From positions 3,542,001 through 3,606,000 of the forward strand of contig NZ_CP078091.1 of NCBI RefSeq assembly GCF_025917005.1: a stretch of 64,000 nucleotides of DNA, in the 5' to 3' direction. This DNA comes from Porphyrobacter sp. ULC335. Lineage in GTDB: Bacteria > Pseudomonadota > Alphaproteobacteria > Sphingomonadales > Sphingomonadaceae. Shown one piece after another: positions 52,150-60,350 of the stretch. Position 1 is the first letter of the stretch, and each line of letters begins with the position of its first letter. A program made the translations under genes and the position numbers. The notes under the pieces were generated by a model. That model was not told where the DNA came from, ran no database searches, and worked only from the letters and a program-made list of their open reading frames with translations.

Positions 52150-52555
52150 TAGCGTGCTCCTTGTATCGTTGCGATAACTACACTCTCGCTGAATGGCTGA
52201 CGTTTCTCTCAATCAAAAGTTAAGCCATTTGTCGAATCTAATGCGGCTCACCGCGAAAAGAATTCGCACTGCCACCTGCGGTTATGCAAATGCTTGGCAA
52301 TAGAGCCTGTAACACCATTTGAAGTCTGGCCGATTCTCGATCAGAGTTTCCCTAGCCTTTGCAACGTCTTCCAAAAATCTGCTCCTAACATGGCACTGCC
52401 AGCCCGCTGCGACAAGGCCGCGCGGCGCGGCTGTGGGGCGTCCAGCGTGGGTAATGCAGGATAAGGGGCGTTGACCTGCCCGGTGGCATTCTGGGCGGAC
52501 AAGTTGCGTGTGCGGGGCTCCGCAGTGTCCCGCTGACACCATTTGGGGATGAAGT

Positions 52556-52684
52556 ATGGCCAACCAGCGCAGTCGCGATAGCCAGGCCCGGAATAGCCGC
52601 GCGCAAGGTGACTGCCAAAGCCCCACCGGATCGGGCAGCTCGAACGACGGGGCCAGCGGATTATCCGGCCCGGCTTCGAGCTGA
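52556..52684 (+). CDS. Doubtful 42-aa open frame
   Basis: Begins ATG GCC AAC CAG CGC and encodes a Ser/Arg/Gly-rich 42-residue peptide with one Cys. A GGGG-type element lies about 10 bases upstream. No homology is recognised and the composition is low-complexity. It may be a leader peptide, part of an RNA gene, or chance. Confidence 0.2.
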   Translation: MANQRSRDSQARNSRAQGDCQSPTGSGSSNDGASGLSGPASS

Positions 52685-52949
52685 ACGACGCGGCGGCGGA
52701 CACGCCCCCGTCCGTCGCCGCCCCCTTATGCCGCGCTCCGGCCCGACAGGCCTCAGGGCGCGGCATCTTGCGCGTGCGCCCCGGTGGATCGGGCCGCTGA
52801 CAATTACCGCAGAAACAAACCAAGTTAGAGCGTGCCGCGAATCGGACGGGTAGGGTCGTAACCTGCCCGGGGGTATCCCGATCCCCCTGGTACTCGATGG
52901 CCGGTCACGTTTTTTGTTTCCATTTCGTCCGGCCATTGCCCCAACAACT

Positions 52950-52977
52950 CCCCGCCCAGAAATGGGCGGGGTTTTTT
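52950..52977 (+). terminator. Rho-independent terminator
   Basis: Perfect stem CCCCGCCC / GGGCGGGG with loop AGAAAT followed by six T. It faces the plus strand although no plus-strand gene ends nearby, so it supports an unannotated transcript in the gap. Confidence 0.85.
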
Positions 52978-53131
52978 GTTGCGGGCCGCCAACAGGCCTG
53001 CCGCTCACACGAAAAAGCCCGCAAGATTGTGAGCTTGCCCGGCATGCGGGCGCGTTCACAGCTCTTGCGGGCGGTTACCCGGCTTCAGCGCGGCGGGTCG
53101 CAAACCGCACCGTCCGGGATCGGCGCAGGGG

Positions 53132-53662
53132 TCAGGCGCGTTCGAACCTGTCAAAGTATTCGCGGAAATTAAGGCTCATCCGCTGGCGCGCCTCCGCCGG
53201 AGCATAGCGGATAACATCAGGCAGCCAGCTGCTTTCCTCCTGATAGACATGCTGCTGCACGGCGCTTTCGATATGATCGAGTTTCTCACGCCATTCCTGC
53301 GTGCCGGGCTGCATCTTCTGCAAGGCGGCCAACTGGACCTTCGTCATGGCGTGCTCTTCATAGGCCATGCCGGCGTGAGCCTTGCTGCTGTGGTCGGAAA
53401 TCTCGGGATAGATGACAGCTTCTTCGGCCATCGCGTGTCCGTTGAGAAGCAGCGCCAACTCTTCGATGGTCGCCTGTGCGTGCGGGCCGTTTTCGTCACG
53501 CGCTTGCGCAAACAGGGATTCGATCTGGCGGTGCTGCGCGAGAATCTGCTCGGCAAAGGGTTCGTTGACAGCCATCTGCTCAAGCTGTTCACGGGCTTCC
53601 ATCCGTTTTTCCTCAGAAGCGGCGGGGGCGAGTGCGGAGGCAATACGATCCAGAAAAGACAT
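53132..53662 (-). CDS. Hemerythrin-domain protein
   Basis: A 176-residue HHE-domain protein. Ligand segments: LAQHRQIESLFAQA (His44), LNGHAMAEEAVIYPEI (His75, Glu79), YEEHAMTKVQL (His104) and VQQHVYQEESSWL (His139, Glu143). The last helix ends MSLNFREYFDRFERA. A separate gene from the pair at 46133-47285 but similar to the first of them. Confidence 0.9.
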   Translation of the reverse strand: MSFLDRIASALAPAASEEKRMEAREQLEQMAVNEPFAEQILAQHRQIESLFAQARDENGPHAQATIEELALLLNGHAMAEEAVIYPEISDHSSKAHAGMAYEEHAMTKVQLAALQKMQPGTQEWREKLDHIESAVQQHVYQEESSWLPDVIRYAPAEARQRMSLNFREYFDRFERA

Positions 53663-53821
53663 GGCGATTCTCCTTCATAGAGGTCGGAAAATGTGTGTCC
53701 GGACACCCTAGAAGCACCCTGCCGGCTGGCCTTCGCCTGCGTTCCTAACCGGAGTTAATGCCCCTCCCGCGGGCGCGCGTCATGCGGTCGCCTTCTTTCG
53801 GGGGCCGACGGCAGACATCCC

Positions 53822-55081
53822 ATGTCCTATCACGCGTTCCTGCTGTTTGCGGGTCTGGCGATCTTTGTCGCCTTCTGGCTGCCGCGCTTTGTGTCAGGCC
53901 GCGAGCCTGCCGCTTCGGCACTGCTGATCCTGGGGGGCGTGCTCTGCGCCCTGTTCATCGATGAGCCGCCGCCGCTGTTCCAGCCCATCTCCAACCCCGA
54001 ATGGTGGGAGGTGCTGAGCGAGATGACGGTGATCGTCGCCCTGTTCGCCACCGGGATGCGCCTTGATGTCGTCAGGCCCTTTACGCGCTGGCGCTCGACC
54101 GGGCGGCTGCTGGTCGTTGCGATGCCGCTGACGATAGGAGCGATGGTGCTGGTTGGTCTGGCTGCCGGCTGGTCGCTGGCAAGCGCGCTGCTGCTGGGAG
54201 CCGTGCTTGCGCCGACCGATCCGGTGCTGGCTGGCGACGTGCAGGTTGGCCCTCCCACCGAAGGGGGAGAGCATCCGGTCCGCTTCGCCCTCACGACCGA
54301 GGCCGGTCTGAATGACGGGCTGGCCTTCCCCTTCGTCTATCTCGCCATTGCAGCCATCGCCGGACTGACGGGCACCGAGGCTGCGGAATGGTTCGCCCGC
54401 GATTTCATTTACCGCATTGTCGCCGGAACGCTGGCGGGTGCGGCGACAGGGTGGCTGCTCGGGCAGGTGGTATTCCGCTGGCCAGCGCGCAATGTCCTTG
54501 CCGAGACAGGATCGGGCGTGCTCGCGCTGGCGGGGGTGCTGGTGTGTTACGGCGCAGCAGAATGGGTCGGCGGCTACGGCTTCATCGCCTGTTTCGTCGG
54601 CGGGCTGGTGTTCCGCCGGATCGAGGTGGAACATGACTTCCACGGCAACCTGCATCTTTTCAACCTCGCCATCGAGCACGCGCTGACTGCCATTCTGCTG
54701 CTGATGACCGGCGCGGCGCTAGGCACTTATGTGGACTGGGTGCGCTGGGAGCATGTCGCCATCGCCGCAAGCCTTGTGTTCGTGATCCGGCCGTTGGTTG
54801 GCTGGATCGTCCTGGGCGGAACGGGGCTGGCCCCGCGCGAGCGTTTTGTCACCGCCGCCTTCGGGGTGCGCGGGATCGGGAGCATCTACTACCTCGCCTT
54901 TGCCGCAAGCGCAGCGACGATATCGGCTATCGCGGAGCTGTGGCTTGTGGTGCTGGTGACAATCGCGATGTCGGCCGTGGTTCACGGCCTGACCGCGGGA
55001 GCCGCGCTCGCCGGAATCCGCGCCGGTCCCGAGCATGAGCCAGAGCCTGAAACGGCTCGGGAACCGGAGGCGAGCCAGTGA
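53822..55081 (+). CDS. NhaP-type (CPA1) sodium/proton antiporter-like protein
   Basis: A 419-residue membrane protein with about twelve helices. The CPA1 signature LLLGAVLAPTDPVLAGDVQVGPP occupies about residues 122-144, followed by TEAGLNDGLAFPFVYLAIAAI. The Asp in TDP and the Asn-Asp in LND are the expected ion-binding residues. The acidic tail (GPEHEPEPETAREPEASQ) is short. Its stop overlaps the GTG start of otsB (GTGA), coupling ion exchange with trehalose synthesis, which points to osmotic stress protection. Confidence 0.9.
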   Translation: MSYHAFLLFAGLAIFVAFWLPRFVSGREPAASALLILGGVLCALFIDEPPPLFQPISNPEWWEVLSEMTVIVALFATGMRLDVVRPFTRWRSTGRLLVVAMPLTIGAMVLVGLAAGWSLASALLLGAVLAPTDPVLAGDVQVGPPTEGGEHPVRFALTTEAGLNDGLAFPFVYLAIAAIAGLTGTEAAEWFARDFIYRIVAGTLAGAATGWLLGQVVFRWPARNVLAETGSGVLALAGVLVCYGAAEWVGGYGFIACFVGGLVFRRIEVEHDFHGNLHLFNLAIEHALTAILLLMTGAALGTYVDWVRWEHVAIAASLVFVIRPLVGWIVLGGTGLAPRERFVTAAFGVRGIGSIYYLAFAASAATISAIAELWLVVLVTIAMSAVVHGLTAGAALAGIRAGPEHEPEPETAREPEASQ

Positions 55082-55815
55082 CGCCCGGCGCGCGCCTTTC
55101 GCTCCTGCTGGACTTCGATGGCACGCTGGTGCCGATCGCCCGGACGCCGGAGGCAGTCAGCGTCAGCGATGACCTGCGCAGGCTGATCGCCACGGCTTTG
55201 GAGCGGCTCGACACGCGCGTCGCGATCATCAGCGGGCGTTCGATCGAACAGCTTGATGCCCTGTGGGGCAGGAGCCTGTGGCCGGTCACCGTCGCCGCCA
55301 GCCACGGGCTCGAACTGCGCCACGAAGGGCGGCTGCGCGCCCCGCCCCCGGCGAGCATCTTCGCCCTTCTCGCGCGGGAGACCGAAGCCCGGTTTGGCGC
55401 GTCACGGGGCGTGGTCCTCGAACTGAAAAGCTATGGCCTCGGCCTGCATTACCGGCTTGCCCCGCGCCTGGCCGACGCGATGCACGATTGGGCGAAGGAA
55501 TGTGCGCAAGAGCACGATCTCGTCATTCAGGCGGGCGACCAGGTGTTCGAGCTGCGCTTGCCGGGCGCGGACAAGGGGGACGCGGTGCGCGCGATCATGC
55601 AGTTGCACCCCTTCGCCGAAAGCGTGCCGGTCTACATCGGTGACGATCTGACAGATATCGCCGCCATCGCCGCCGCTCGCGAATGCGGTGGGGGCGGGAT
55701 CGCGGTCGGCGAACGGATTGCCGCCCATGCCGACGCGATTCTGGCGGACCCTGCGGCGGTCCACGACCATATCAGCAAACTGCTTGAAGGCGCTCCGGAC
55801 GGTTTCATCACATAA
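55078..55815 (+). CDS. otsB: Trehalose-6-phosphate phosphatase
   Basis: A 245-residue HAD-superfamily enzyme with the nucleophile motif LDFDGTLVPI (residues 11-20), ISGRS (about 50-54), KGDAVR and the terminal YIGDDLTD Asp motif. It removes phosphate from trehalose-6-phosphate to release trehalose. GTG start at 55078 overlaps the antiporter stop. otsA follows 130 bases later. Confidence 0.95.
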   Translation: MTPGARLSLLLDFDGTLVPIARTPEAVSVSDDLRRLIATALERLDTRVAIISGRSIEQLDALWGRSLWPVTVAASHGLELRHEGRLRAPPPASIFALLARETEARFGASRGVVLELKSYGLGLHYRLAPRLADAMHDWAKECAQEHDLVIQAGDQVFELRLPGADKGDAVRAIMQLHPFAESVPVYIGDDLTDIAAIAAARECGGGGIAVGERIAAHADAILADPAAVHDHISKLLEGAPDGFIT

Positions 55816-55945
55816 GCGGTTTTTTGCGCATGCACCTTGGGCAAAGGCGGCGTGGTCATGCGCATCGGCGGTTCACGCCTGTCGCGCAGATCACCCCTGC
55901 ACGGCAGCGCAGCCGCGTCGCCCTGCCCAACAGGAGGGCCACGTG

Positions 55946-57367
55946 ATGCCCCGCCTCATTGCCATTTCGAACCGCGTTCAGGTCGACACCGACGGGGAAA
56001 ACGCCAATCGCGGCGGCCTGGCGGTGGCACTGGCGGCCGCGTTGCGGACCAGCAACGGCATCTGGTTCGGCTGGTCGGGAGAACAGACCGAGGAATTCAC
56101 CGGTCAGATCACCTTCCGCCGCGCTGACGGCGTTGCGACGGCGACTATCGACCTCGAAGCGCAGGACGTTGACGAATACTACAACGGTTTTGCCAACCGC
56201 ACCTTGTGGCCGCTGTTCCATTACCGGCTGGACCTGACCGAGATCGCGCGTGACTTTGCGGGCGGCTATGCCCGGGTGAACTGGCGCTTTGCCGAGACGC
56301 TTGCGCCGCTGATCGAGCCCGATGACCTCATCTGGGTGCACGATTATCATCTGATGCCGCTGGGCCAGCACCTGCGTTCGCGCGACTTTGCCAATCGCAT
56401 CGGGTTCTTCCTGCACATCCCCTGGCCGCCGCCCAGCCTGCTGATGTCGCTGCCCAATCATCAGGAACTAGTCAAAAGCATGCTCGATTACGACGTAATC
56501 GGGTTCCAGACGGATGAATGGCGGCAGGCCTTCATCGATTATGTCACTGCCCAGTTCGATTGCGAATGCGATGGCGATTGCGTCCGCTTTGATGGGCGGT
56601 GCACGCGCCTGCTGGTTTGCCCGATCGGGCTCGATACGGCCGATTTCTGCGGCGCGGTGCACAGTCTTGCCGCCAAGCAGGCGCAAACGCGGCTGGCGGT
56701 CAGCGCGGTGGGGCGGGACGTGATCGTCGGGGTGGACCGGCTGGACTATTCCAAAGGCCTGCAGGAACGCTTCGCCGCCTACGAGCTGTTGCTGACCGAC
56801 CATCCCGAACTCTGCGAGAAGGTGTTCCTCCTCCAGATCGCCCCGCCTTCGCGCGGGGATGTGCCGAGCTACCAGCAGATCCGCACCGAACTGAGCACGC
56901 TTTCAGGCAGCATCAACGGCCAGTTTGCCTCGATCGACTGGGTGCCGATCCGCTACGTCAATCACGGCCATTCGCGCGACGAACTTTTCGGCATCTACCG
57001 CGCGGCCCGGGTTGGTCTGGTTACCCCCTTGCGCGACGGGATGAACCTCGTCGCCAAGGAATATGTCGCCGCTCAGGATCCGGCCGATCCGGGTGTTCTG
57101 GTGCTGTCATGCTTTGCCGGCGCTGCCGCGCAGCTTGAGCAAGCCGTTATCGTCAATCCGCACAGTACCGAAGACATGGCCGATGGCATTGCCCGCGCGC
57201 TTGCCATGCCGCTGGCCGAACGACAGGAGCGGCACCGTGCGATGCTTGAATGCATCACCCAGCACGACGTGCAGTGGTGGTCGCGCAAGTTCATGGAGGC
57301 GCTGACAGGAGGCCCGGACTCCGAGGAGTTGCCGCGCCTTCTCAAGACAGCAAGCAACAAGGGCTGA
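55946..57367 (+). CDS. otsA: Trehalose-6-phosphate synthase (GT20)
   Basis: A 473-residue GT20 enzyme. N-terminal LIAISNRVQVDTDGENANRGGLAVALAAAL (Arg/Gly glucose-6-phosphate loop), WVHDYHLMPLGQHLR, HIPWPPPSLLMSLPN, VDRLDYSKGLQERFAAYE and the UDP-binding PLRDGMNLVAKEYVA at the C-terminal side. It joins UDP-glucose and glucose-6-phosphate. The ATG at 55946 has AGGAGGG upstream; the frame is open to 55688 but that part is shadow of otsB. Confidence 0.96.
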   Translation: MPRLIAISNRVQVDTDGENANRGGLAVALAAALRTSNGIWFGWSGEQTEEFTGQITFRRADGVATATIDLEAQDVDEYYNGFANRTLWPLFHYRLDLTEIARDFAGGYARVNWRFAETLAPLIEPDDLIWVHDYHLMPLGQHLRSRDFANRIGFFLHIPWPPPSLLMSLPNHQELVKSMLDYDVIGFQTDEWRQAFIDYVTAQFDCECDGDCVRFDGRCTRLLVCPIGLDTADFCGAVHSLAAKQAQTRLAVSAVGRDVIVGVDRLDYSKGLQERFAAYELLLTDHPELCEKVFLLQIAPPSRGDVPSYQQIRTELSTLSGSINGQFASIDWVPIRYVNHGHSRDELFGIYRAARVGLVTPLRDGMNLVAKEYVAAQDPADPGVLVLSCFAGAAAQLEQAVIVNPHSTEDMADGIARALAMPLAERQERHRAMLECITQHDVQWWSRKFMEALTGGPDSEELPRLLKTASNKG

Positions 57368-57386
57368 CCATACGACTGCCAGCAAA

Positions 57387-57421
57387 AGCCCCCGCGCAAG
57401 GGGAGAACTCGCGCGGGGGCT
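57387..57421. terminator. Bidirectional terminator
   Basis: Perfect 11-bp stem AGCCCCCGCGC / GCGCGGGGGCT with a 13-base loop, preceded by AAAA, between the convergent otsA (+) and DUF4142 (-) genes. Confidence 0.82.
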
Positions 57422-57446
57422 GCTGCACAATGGGCAAGGCCCCGGC

Positions 57447-58064
57447 CTATGGCGCGGGGGTCGCACCCAGCGTGGCGCCCGGCGTACCGCCTGTCGCGCC
57501 GGATACGGGTGAATTGTCTTCCAGCCAGTCATGGTGTTTCTGCACCGCAGGAATGGTCGCCTGCGCGAACTGCCGCAGTTCGGCGACATCGCCGTTTCCG
57601 GCATAGGCTTTGAGCAGGCTCAGCGTCTTGCGGTGCGCGGTGATCTGCTGGCTGATATATTCGCGGTCAAAGTCCAACCCGTCGAGCCGTTCGAGGATAT
57701 CGACCTGTGCCTGATGCTCGGCATCAAGCTTTGCGGGGAGGGGCAGGGTCTGACCGGATGCGCTGATCGCTTGCTTGAGCGCCTCCGAGGACTTGGTGTG
57801 ATCCGCCACCATCATCTGCGCGAATTCACGCGTCTTTTCGCTATCGGCGTTCTCGAGCGCGAGGTTCGCAGTGGCGATCTCGTACATGTCCGACATCGCG
57901 GCGGTTTGGGCAAATTCCGGCGCGCTCGGCGGCTGTTCGGCAAAGGCACCGCCAGCGTCGCCTTCGGTCATGCCGGTGTCTGCCATGGGGGCCTGTTCCG
58001 CCGCGTCGCGGCCACCGCAAGCGGTCGCCAGCAGGCTCCCGGCGATCAGTAGTGCTATCCGCAT
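57447..58064 (-). CDS. DUF4142 lipoprotein
   Basis: A 205-residue secreted protein. A lipobox LLATAC (Cys16) gives a lipoprotein signal. The DUF4142 domain (about 45-180) is the helical FAQTAAMSDMYEIATANLALENADSEKTREFAQMMVADHTKSSEAL bundle. The C-terminal tail is Gly/Thr/Pro-rich. The ATG at 58064 is chosen as the real start. Function of DUF4142 proteins is unknown; many are stress-induced. Confidence 0.92.
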   Translation of the reverse strand: MRIALLIAGSLLATACGGRDAAEQAPMADTGMTEGDAGGAFAEQPPSAPEFAQTAAMSDMYEIATANLALENADSEKTREFAQMMVADHTKSSEALKQAISASGQTLPLPAKLDAEHQAQVDILERLDGLDFDREYISQQITAHRKTLSLLKAYAGNGDVAELRQFAQATIPAVQKHHDWLEDNSPVSGATGGTPGATLGATPAP

Positions 58065-58276
58065 TGTCTGTCCTTTCAATCTCGTCGTTCCCCGGAGACG
58101 GGGGCGACCTTTGATAGGAACGGCAGAGGGAGAGCGAATTCACATAGGCCAATGACTCGCTTTAGCGCCGGGCGTCAGGTCCGCGCCGCCAAATCCTTGC
58201 CGAGTATAGTGAACCCGCGGGGAAGGTCGCCGAAGAGGGACAGGGGGATGAACGTAACGGACAAGGTGCGATACCC

Positions 58277-58822
58277 ATGCCAGCCCCCAGTAGAACCTGC
58301 GAATGTGACTCGCCCAGTTTCACCGCCGAGATGATCGCCTCCCTGCCCGCACTGCGCAACTTCGCACGGTCGCTGTGCCGCCAACGCGACATGGCCGAGG
58401 ATCTGGTGCAGGAAACAATGGTCCGGGCATGGTCATCGCGCCATACCTTCCTGCCCGGCAGCAATTTCAAGCCGTGGGTGTTCACCATTCTGCGCCACCA
58501 GTTCTACAACACGCTGCGCAAGCGCAGCCGGTTGGTGAGCTGGGAGCCGGAAGCCGCCGAACGGTTGCTGGTCCAGCAACCCGAACAGGAAACCGGGATC
58601 CATCTGGAGGATATCCAGGACGCGCTCAGCCAGCTGCCACACAGCCAGCGCGAAATGCTGCTGCTGATCGCGGCCTCGGGGATGAGCTACGAAGAAGCGG
58701 CGGTGATCGCCGACTGCAAGTTGGGGACCGTCAAGAGCCGGATCAATCGCGGACGAGCCGCGATGCGGGCGATCATGGACGGTGGGGAAACACGGCCGGA
58801 ACACGCCCGGGCCAGCATGTAA
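58277..58822 (+). CDS. ECF sigma factor of the EcfG (general stress) type
   Basis: A 181-residue ECF sigma factor. Region 2 reads LPALRNFARSLCRQRDMAEDLVQETMVRAWSSRHTFLPGSNFKPWVFTILRHQFYNTLRKRSR and region 4 reads LSQLPHSQREMLLLIAASGMSYEEAAVIADCKLGTVKSRINRGRAAM. The RSLCRQRDMAEDLVQETMVRAW stretch and YEEAA resemble EcfG (ECF15), the alphaproteobacterial general stress factor. No nepR-like anti-sigma gene lies next to it, so it may be a paralogue of the main EcfG. AAGGTG precedes the ATG. Confidence 0.87.
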   Translation: MPAPSRTCECDSPSFTAEMIASLPALRNFARSLCRQRDMAEDLVQETMVRAWSSRHTFLPGSNFKPWVFTILRHQFYNTLRKRSRLVSWEPEAAERLLVQQPEQETGIHLEDIQDALSQLPHSQREMLLLIAASGMSYEEAAVIADCKLGTVKSRINRGRAAMRAIMDGGETRPEHARASM

Positions 58823-58825
58823 ATA

Positions 58826-58850
58826 CGGGCCCGCTCATAGAGCAGGCCCG
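58826..58850. terminator. Terminator hairpin after the sigma factor gene
   Basis: Stem CGGGCCCGCT / AGCAGGCCCG (one mismatch) around CATAG, just downstream of the sigma factor stop and facing the convergent small lipoprotein gene. Confidence 0.7.
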
Positions 58851-58915
58851 CATGCAGACAGGGCGAGCGATGTGCCTCGGACCCCGCCCCGTCTGTAATG
58901 ATGCAGTGACGAGTT

Positions 58916-59206
58916 TTACTGCTCGTCGGCCTTTTCTTCGAGATTGTCGGCCTTCACCTCGGCATTGTCGCGAACGTTGTCCGCCTTGTTCTCGAGATTC
59001 TGCTCGGCGGTCGAATCCACCCCGTCGACGGTCTGGTCGAGCGTGTCGGCACGATCTTCCATAGCGTCAGCGGTTGCATCGGCGCCCTCGCGCACGTCAT
59101 CGGCCTGCGCTTCGAGCTGGTCTTCACGCTGGTCGTCGGCATTGTTGCAGGCAGCAAGACCGGTGACAGCCACAGCGAAGGTGGCAATAGTAACAAACTT
59201 TTTCAT
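58916..59206 (-). CDS. Small acidic helical lipoprotein
   Basis: A 96-residue lipoprotein with lipobox LAAC (Cys20). The rest is a highly charged helix of short heptad-like repeats with Asp/Glu/Gln/Ala (ADNVRDNAEVKADNLEEKADEQ), likely a coiled coil. It sits 17 bases downstream of glsB in the same direction, so they form a small operon. Similar lipoproteins occur in sphingomonads with general stress genes. Confidence 0.8.
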   Translation of the reverse strand: MKKFVTIATFAVAVTGLAACNNADDQREDQLEAQADDVREGADATADAMEDRADTLDQTVDGVDSTAEQNLENKADNVRDNAEVKADNLEEKADEQ

Positions 59207-59223
59207 AGGATTATTTCCTTAAT

Positions 59224-59493
59224 TTACCGCACCGAACCGCGGCGGAACAGATTGACGATGGCGAGCAACACGACCGCGCCGAGGAACGAGACGAGCAGCG
59301 AACCGATGTCGAAATCACCCGACGTGATCGGCGTCTGACCGAGCAGCGGGCTGATGATGAAACCGGCGAGCAACGCGCCAACCACGCCCACCACGATGTT
59401 GAGGAAGATGCCCTGCTGGCCATCGGTCCGCATCACCATGCTGGCGAGCCATCCGAGGATGCCTCCAACAATGATAATCAGTAGGAAGTTCAT
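59224..59493 (-). CDS. GlsB/YeaQ/YmgE-type small membrane protein
   Basis: An 89-residue protein with about three helices, starting MNFLLIIIVGGILGWLASM, then the family's central IVVGVVGALLAGFII glycine-zipper helix and GSLLVSFLGAVVLLAIVNLF at the end. The ATG at 59493 follows AGGAG. Transglycosylase-associated membrane proteins of this kind are stress-induced. Upstream of the small lipoprotein gene. Confidence 0.92.
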   Translation of the reverse strand: MNFLLIIIVGGILGWLASMVMRTDGQQGIFLNIVVGVVGALLAGFIISPLLGQTPITSGDFDIGSLLVSFLGAVVLLAIVNLFRRGSVR

Positions 59494-59666
59494 GAGCTTT
59501 CTCCTTGCCGAGAGGTGATCCCACCCCGCAGAGGCCCATATTTCGGGCGCCCGCCGGTTGGCTTCGACGCGGCCTGCCTGACAGGATGGGGGCATTTCGC
59601 CCTCACTTATGTTGTGGAGCATGCAACACACTGTCCGACATCATTGCATCCTAGGGAGACAGCTCG

Positions 59667-59831
59667 ATGGTGAATTCGGACGCCGCCCGTGCACAGCGGC
59701 CGACCGCAGCGGATGATTCATTCCAGGAGTGGTTCTGGACCGTGCGACTCAGGCATGGAATCATCGAGACTGCGGAGGTCCGCCATGCGATGCTCGAAAG
59801 CGATGGCGGCATCAGCATCGTCCCGCGCTGA
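59667..59831 (+). CDS. 54-aa protein resembling a YetF/DUF421 C-terminus
   Basis: The C-terminal half, EVRHAMLESDGGISIVPR, resembles the last beta-strand segment of YetF/DUF421 proteins (a typical ...LETDGSISVI ending). No upstream DUF421 sequence is present, so it is either an orphan small gene or a remnant. It has its own ribosome site (AGGGAG, 8 bases before the ATG), which favours a real gene. Confidence 0.5.
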   Translation: MVNSDAARAQRPTAADDSFQEWFWTVRLRHGIIETAEVRHAMLESDGGISIVPR

Positions 59832-59903
59832 TCAGGATCACGAACCCGTCAAGTGCATGATCCTGAGCCGTTTTGTTCAGGTTCTTGAAAGCGCCGGCAT
59901 TGG

Positions 59904-60257
59904 ATGTTTGCGCGCATGATGATCCGGTTTCTCCTCTCCGCCGCAACGCTCGCTCTGGCGCTGCCCGTGCCGGTTCAGGCGCAGGGTACGTCTGGTGTGC
60001 AACAGCCGCAGGCCGCCGTTGATCGATTCGCCCGCGCCCGGGACAATTATGTTGCCCTGAGGGACGGGCGGCGCGCCGTCAGCGAGCTCACCCCGGAGGA
60101 GCTTGAGGACGTGCTGGAACTCGACCGGAGACTGCGCGGCAACATGCCGGATGACCGGTCACCAAAGCAGCAGTGCATCGATAATGAAGTCCGCAGTGTC
60201 GGGGGCCGACCTTCGCAGCTTGCGTGGCGGGTGATCGCCATGAAGTGCCGCGACTGA
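59904..60257 (+). CDS. Exported hypothetical protein
   Basis: A 117-residue protein with a signal peptide (RFLLSAATLALALPVPVQAQ; cleavage near residue 27-28). The mature part is Arg/Glu-rich with VSELTPEELEDVLELDRRLRG and two Cys (KQQCIDNE and MKCRD) that could form a disulphide. Starts at 59904, 59916 and 59919 are possible. No family recognised. Confidence 0.68.
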   Translation: MFARMMIRFLLSAATLALALPVPVQAQGTSGVQQPQAAVDRFARARDNYVALRDGRRAVSELTPEELEDVLELDRRLRGNMPDDRSPKQQCIDNEVRSVGGRPSQLAWRVIAMKCRD

Positions 60258-60281
60258 CGGAACATCGCCTCGTTTACCGCC

Positions 60282-60303
60282 TGATGTTTCGCGTGAAACA
60301 TCA
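60282..60303. promoter_or_regulatory. parS-like centromere site
   Basis: TGTTTCGCGTGAAACA at 60285-60300 differs from the bacterial parS consensus (TGTTTCACGTGAAACA) at one central base, and the arms extend as TGATGTTTC/GAAACATCA. It lies in the gap between the exported protein and smr. The Tim44-MltA-Smr region is often near the origin in alphaproteobacteria, which fits ParB loading here. No parA or parB gene is in the window. Confidence 0.65.
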
Positions 60304-60320
60304 CCAAACCGACCCTGGAA

Positions 60321-60350
60321 GGGGTCTAAAGGGGGTCTAGAGGGGGTCTA
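60321..60350. repeat. Three GGGGTCTA repeats spaced by 11 bp
   Basis: GGGGTCTA occurs at 60321-60328, 60332-60339 and 60343-60350, so the period is 11 bp, near one helical turn. The last CTA is the stop codon of the Smr gene (read on the minus strand). It is 18 bases from the parS-like site. May be protein-binding or part of a terminator; no T-run hairpin is formed. Confidence 0.65.

Larger units (their letters stand above)
52150..53131. other. Long gap with several GC-rich hairpins; possible small RNA
   Basis: About 980 bases without a confident protein gene. Visible structures are a GGCGGCGGAC/GTCCGTCGCC hairpin near 52692-52719, an ATGCCGCGC-type hairpin near 52728-52766, the adjacent stems GGGTAGG/CCTGCCC (about 52848-52868) and GGGGG/CCCCC (about 52870-52890), and a strong terminator at 52950. 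Such an array followed by a terminator suggests an independent transcript. The small open frame 52556-52684 is listed separately. Confidence 0.5.

Noticed and set aside
52848..52890. tRNA-like or tmRNA-like fold in the gap
   Set aside because: No acceptor stem with CCA end, no anticodon arm and no tag-coding frame could be found.
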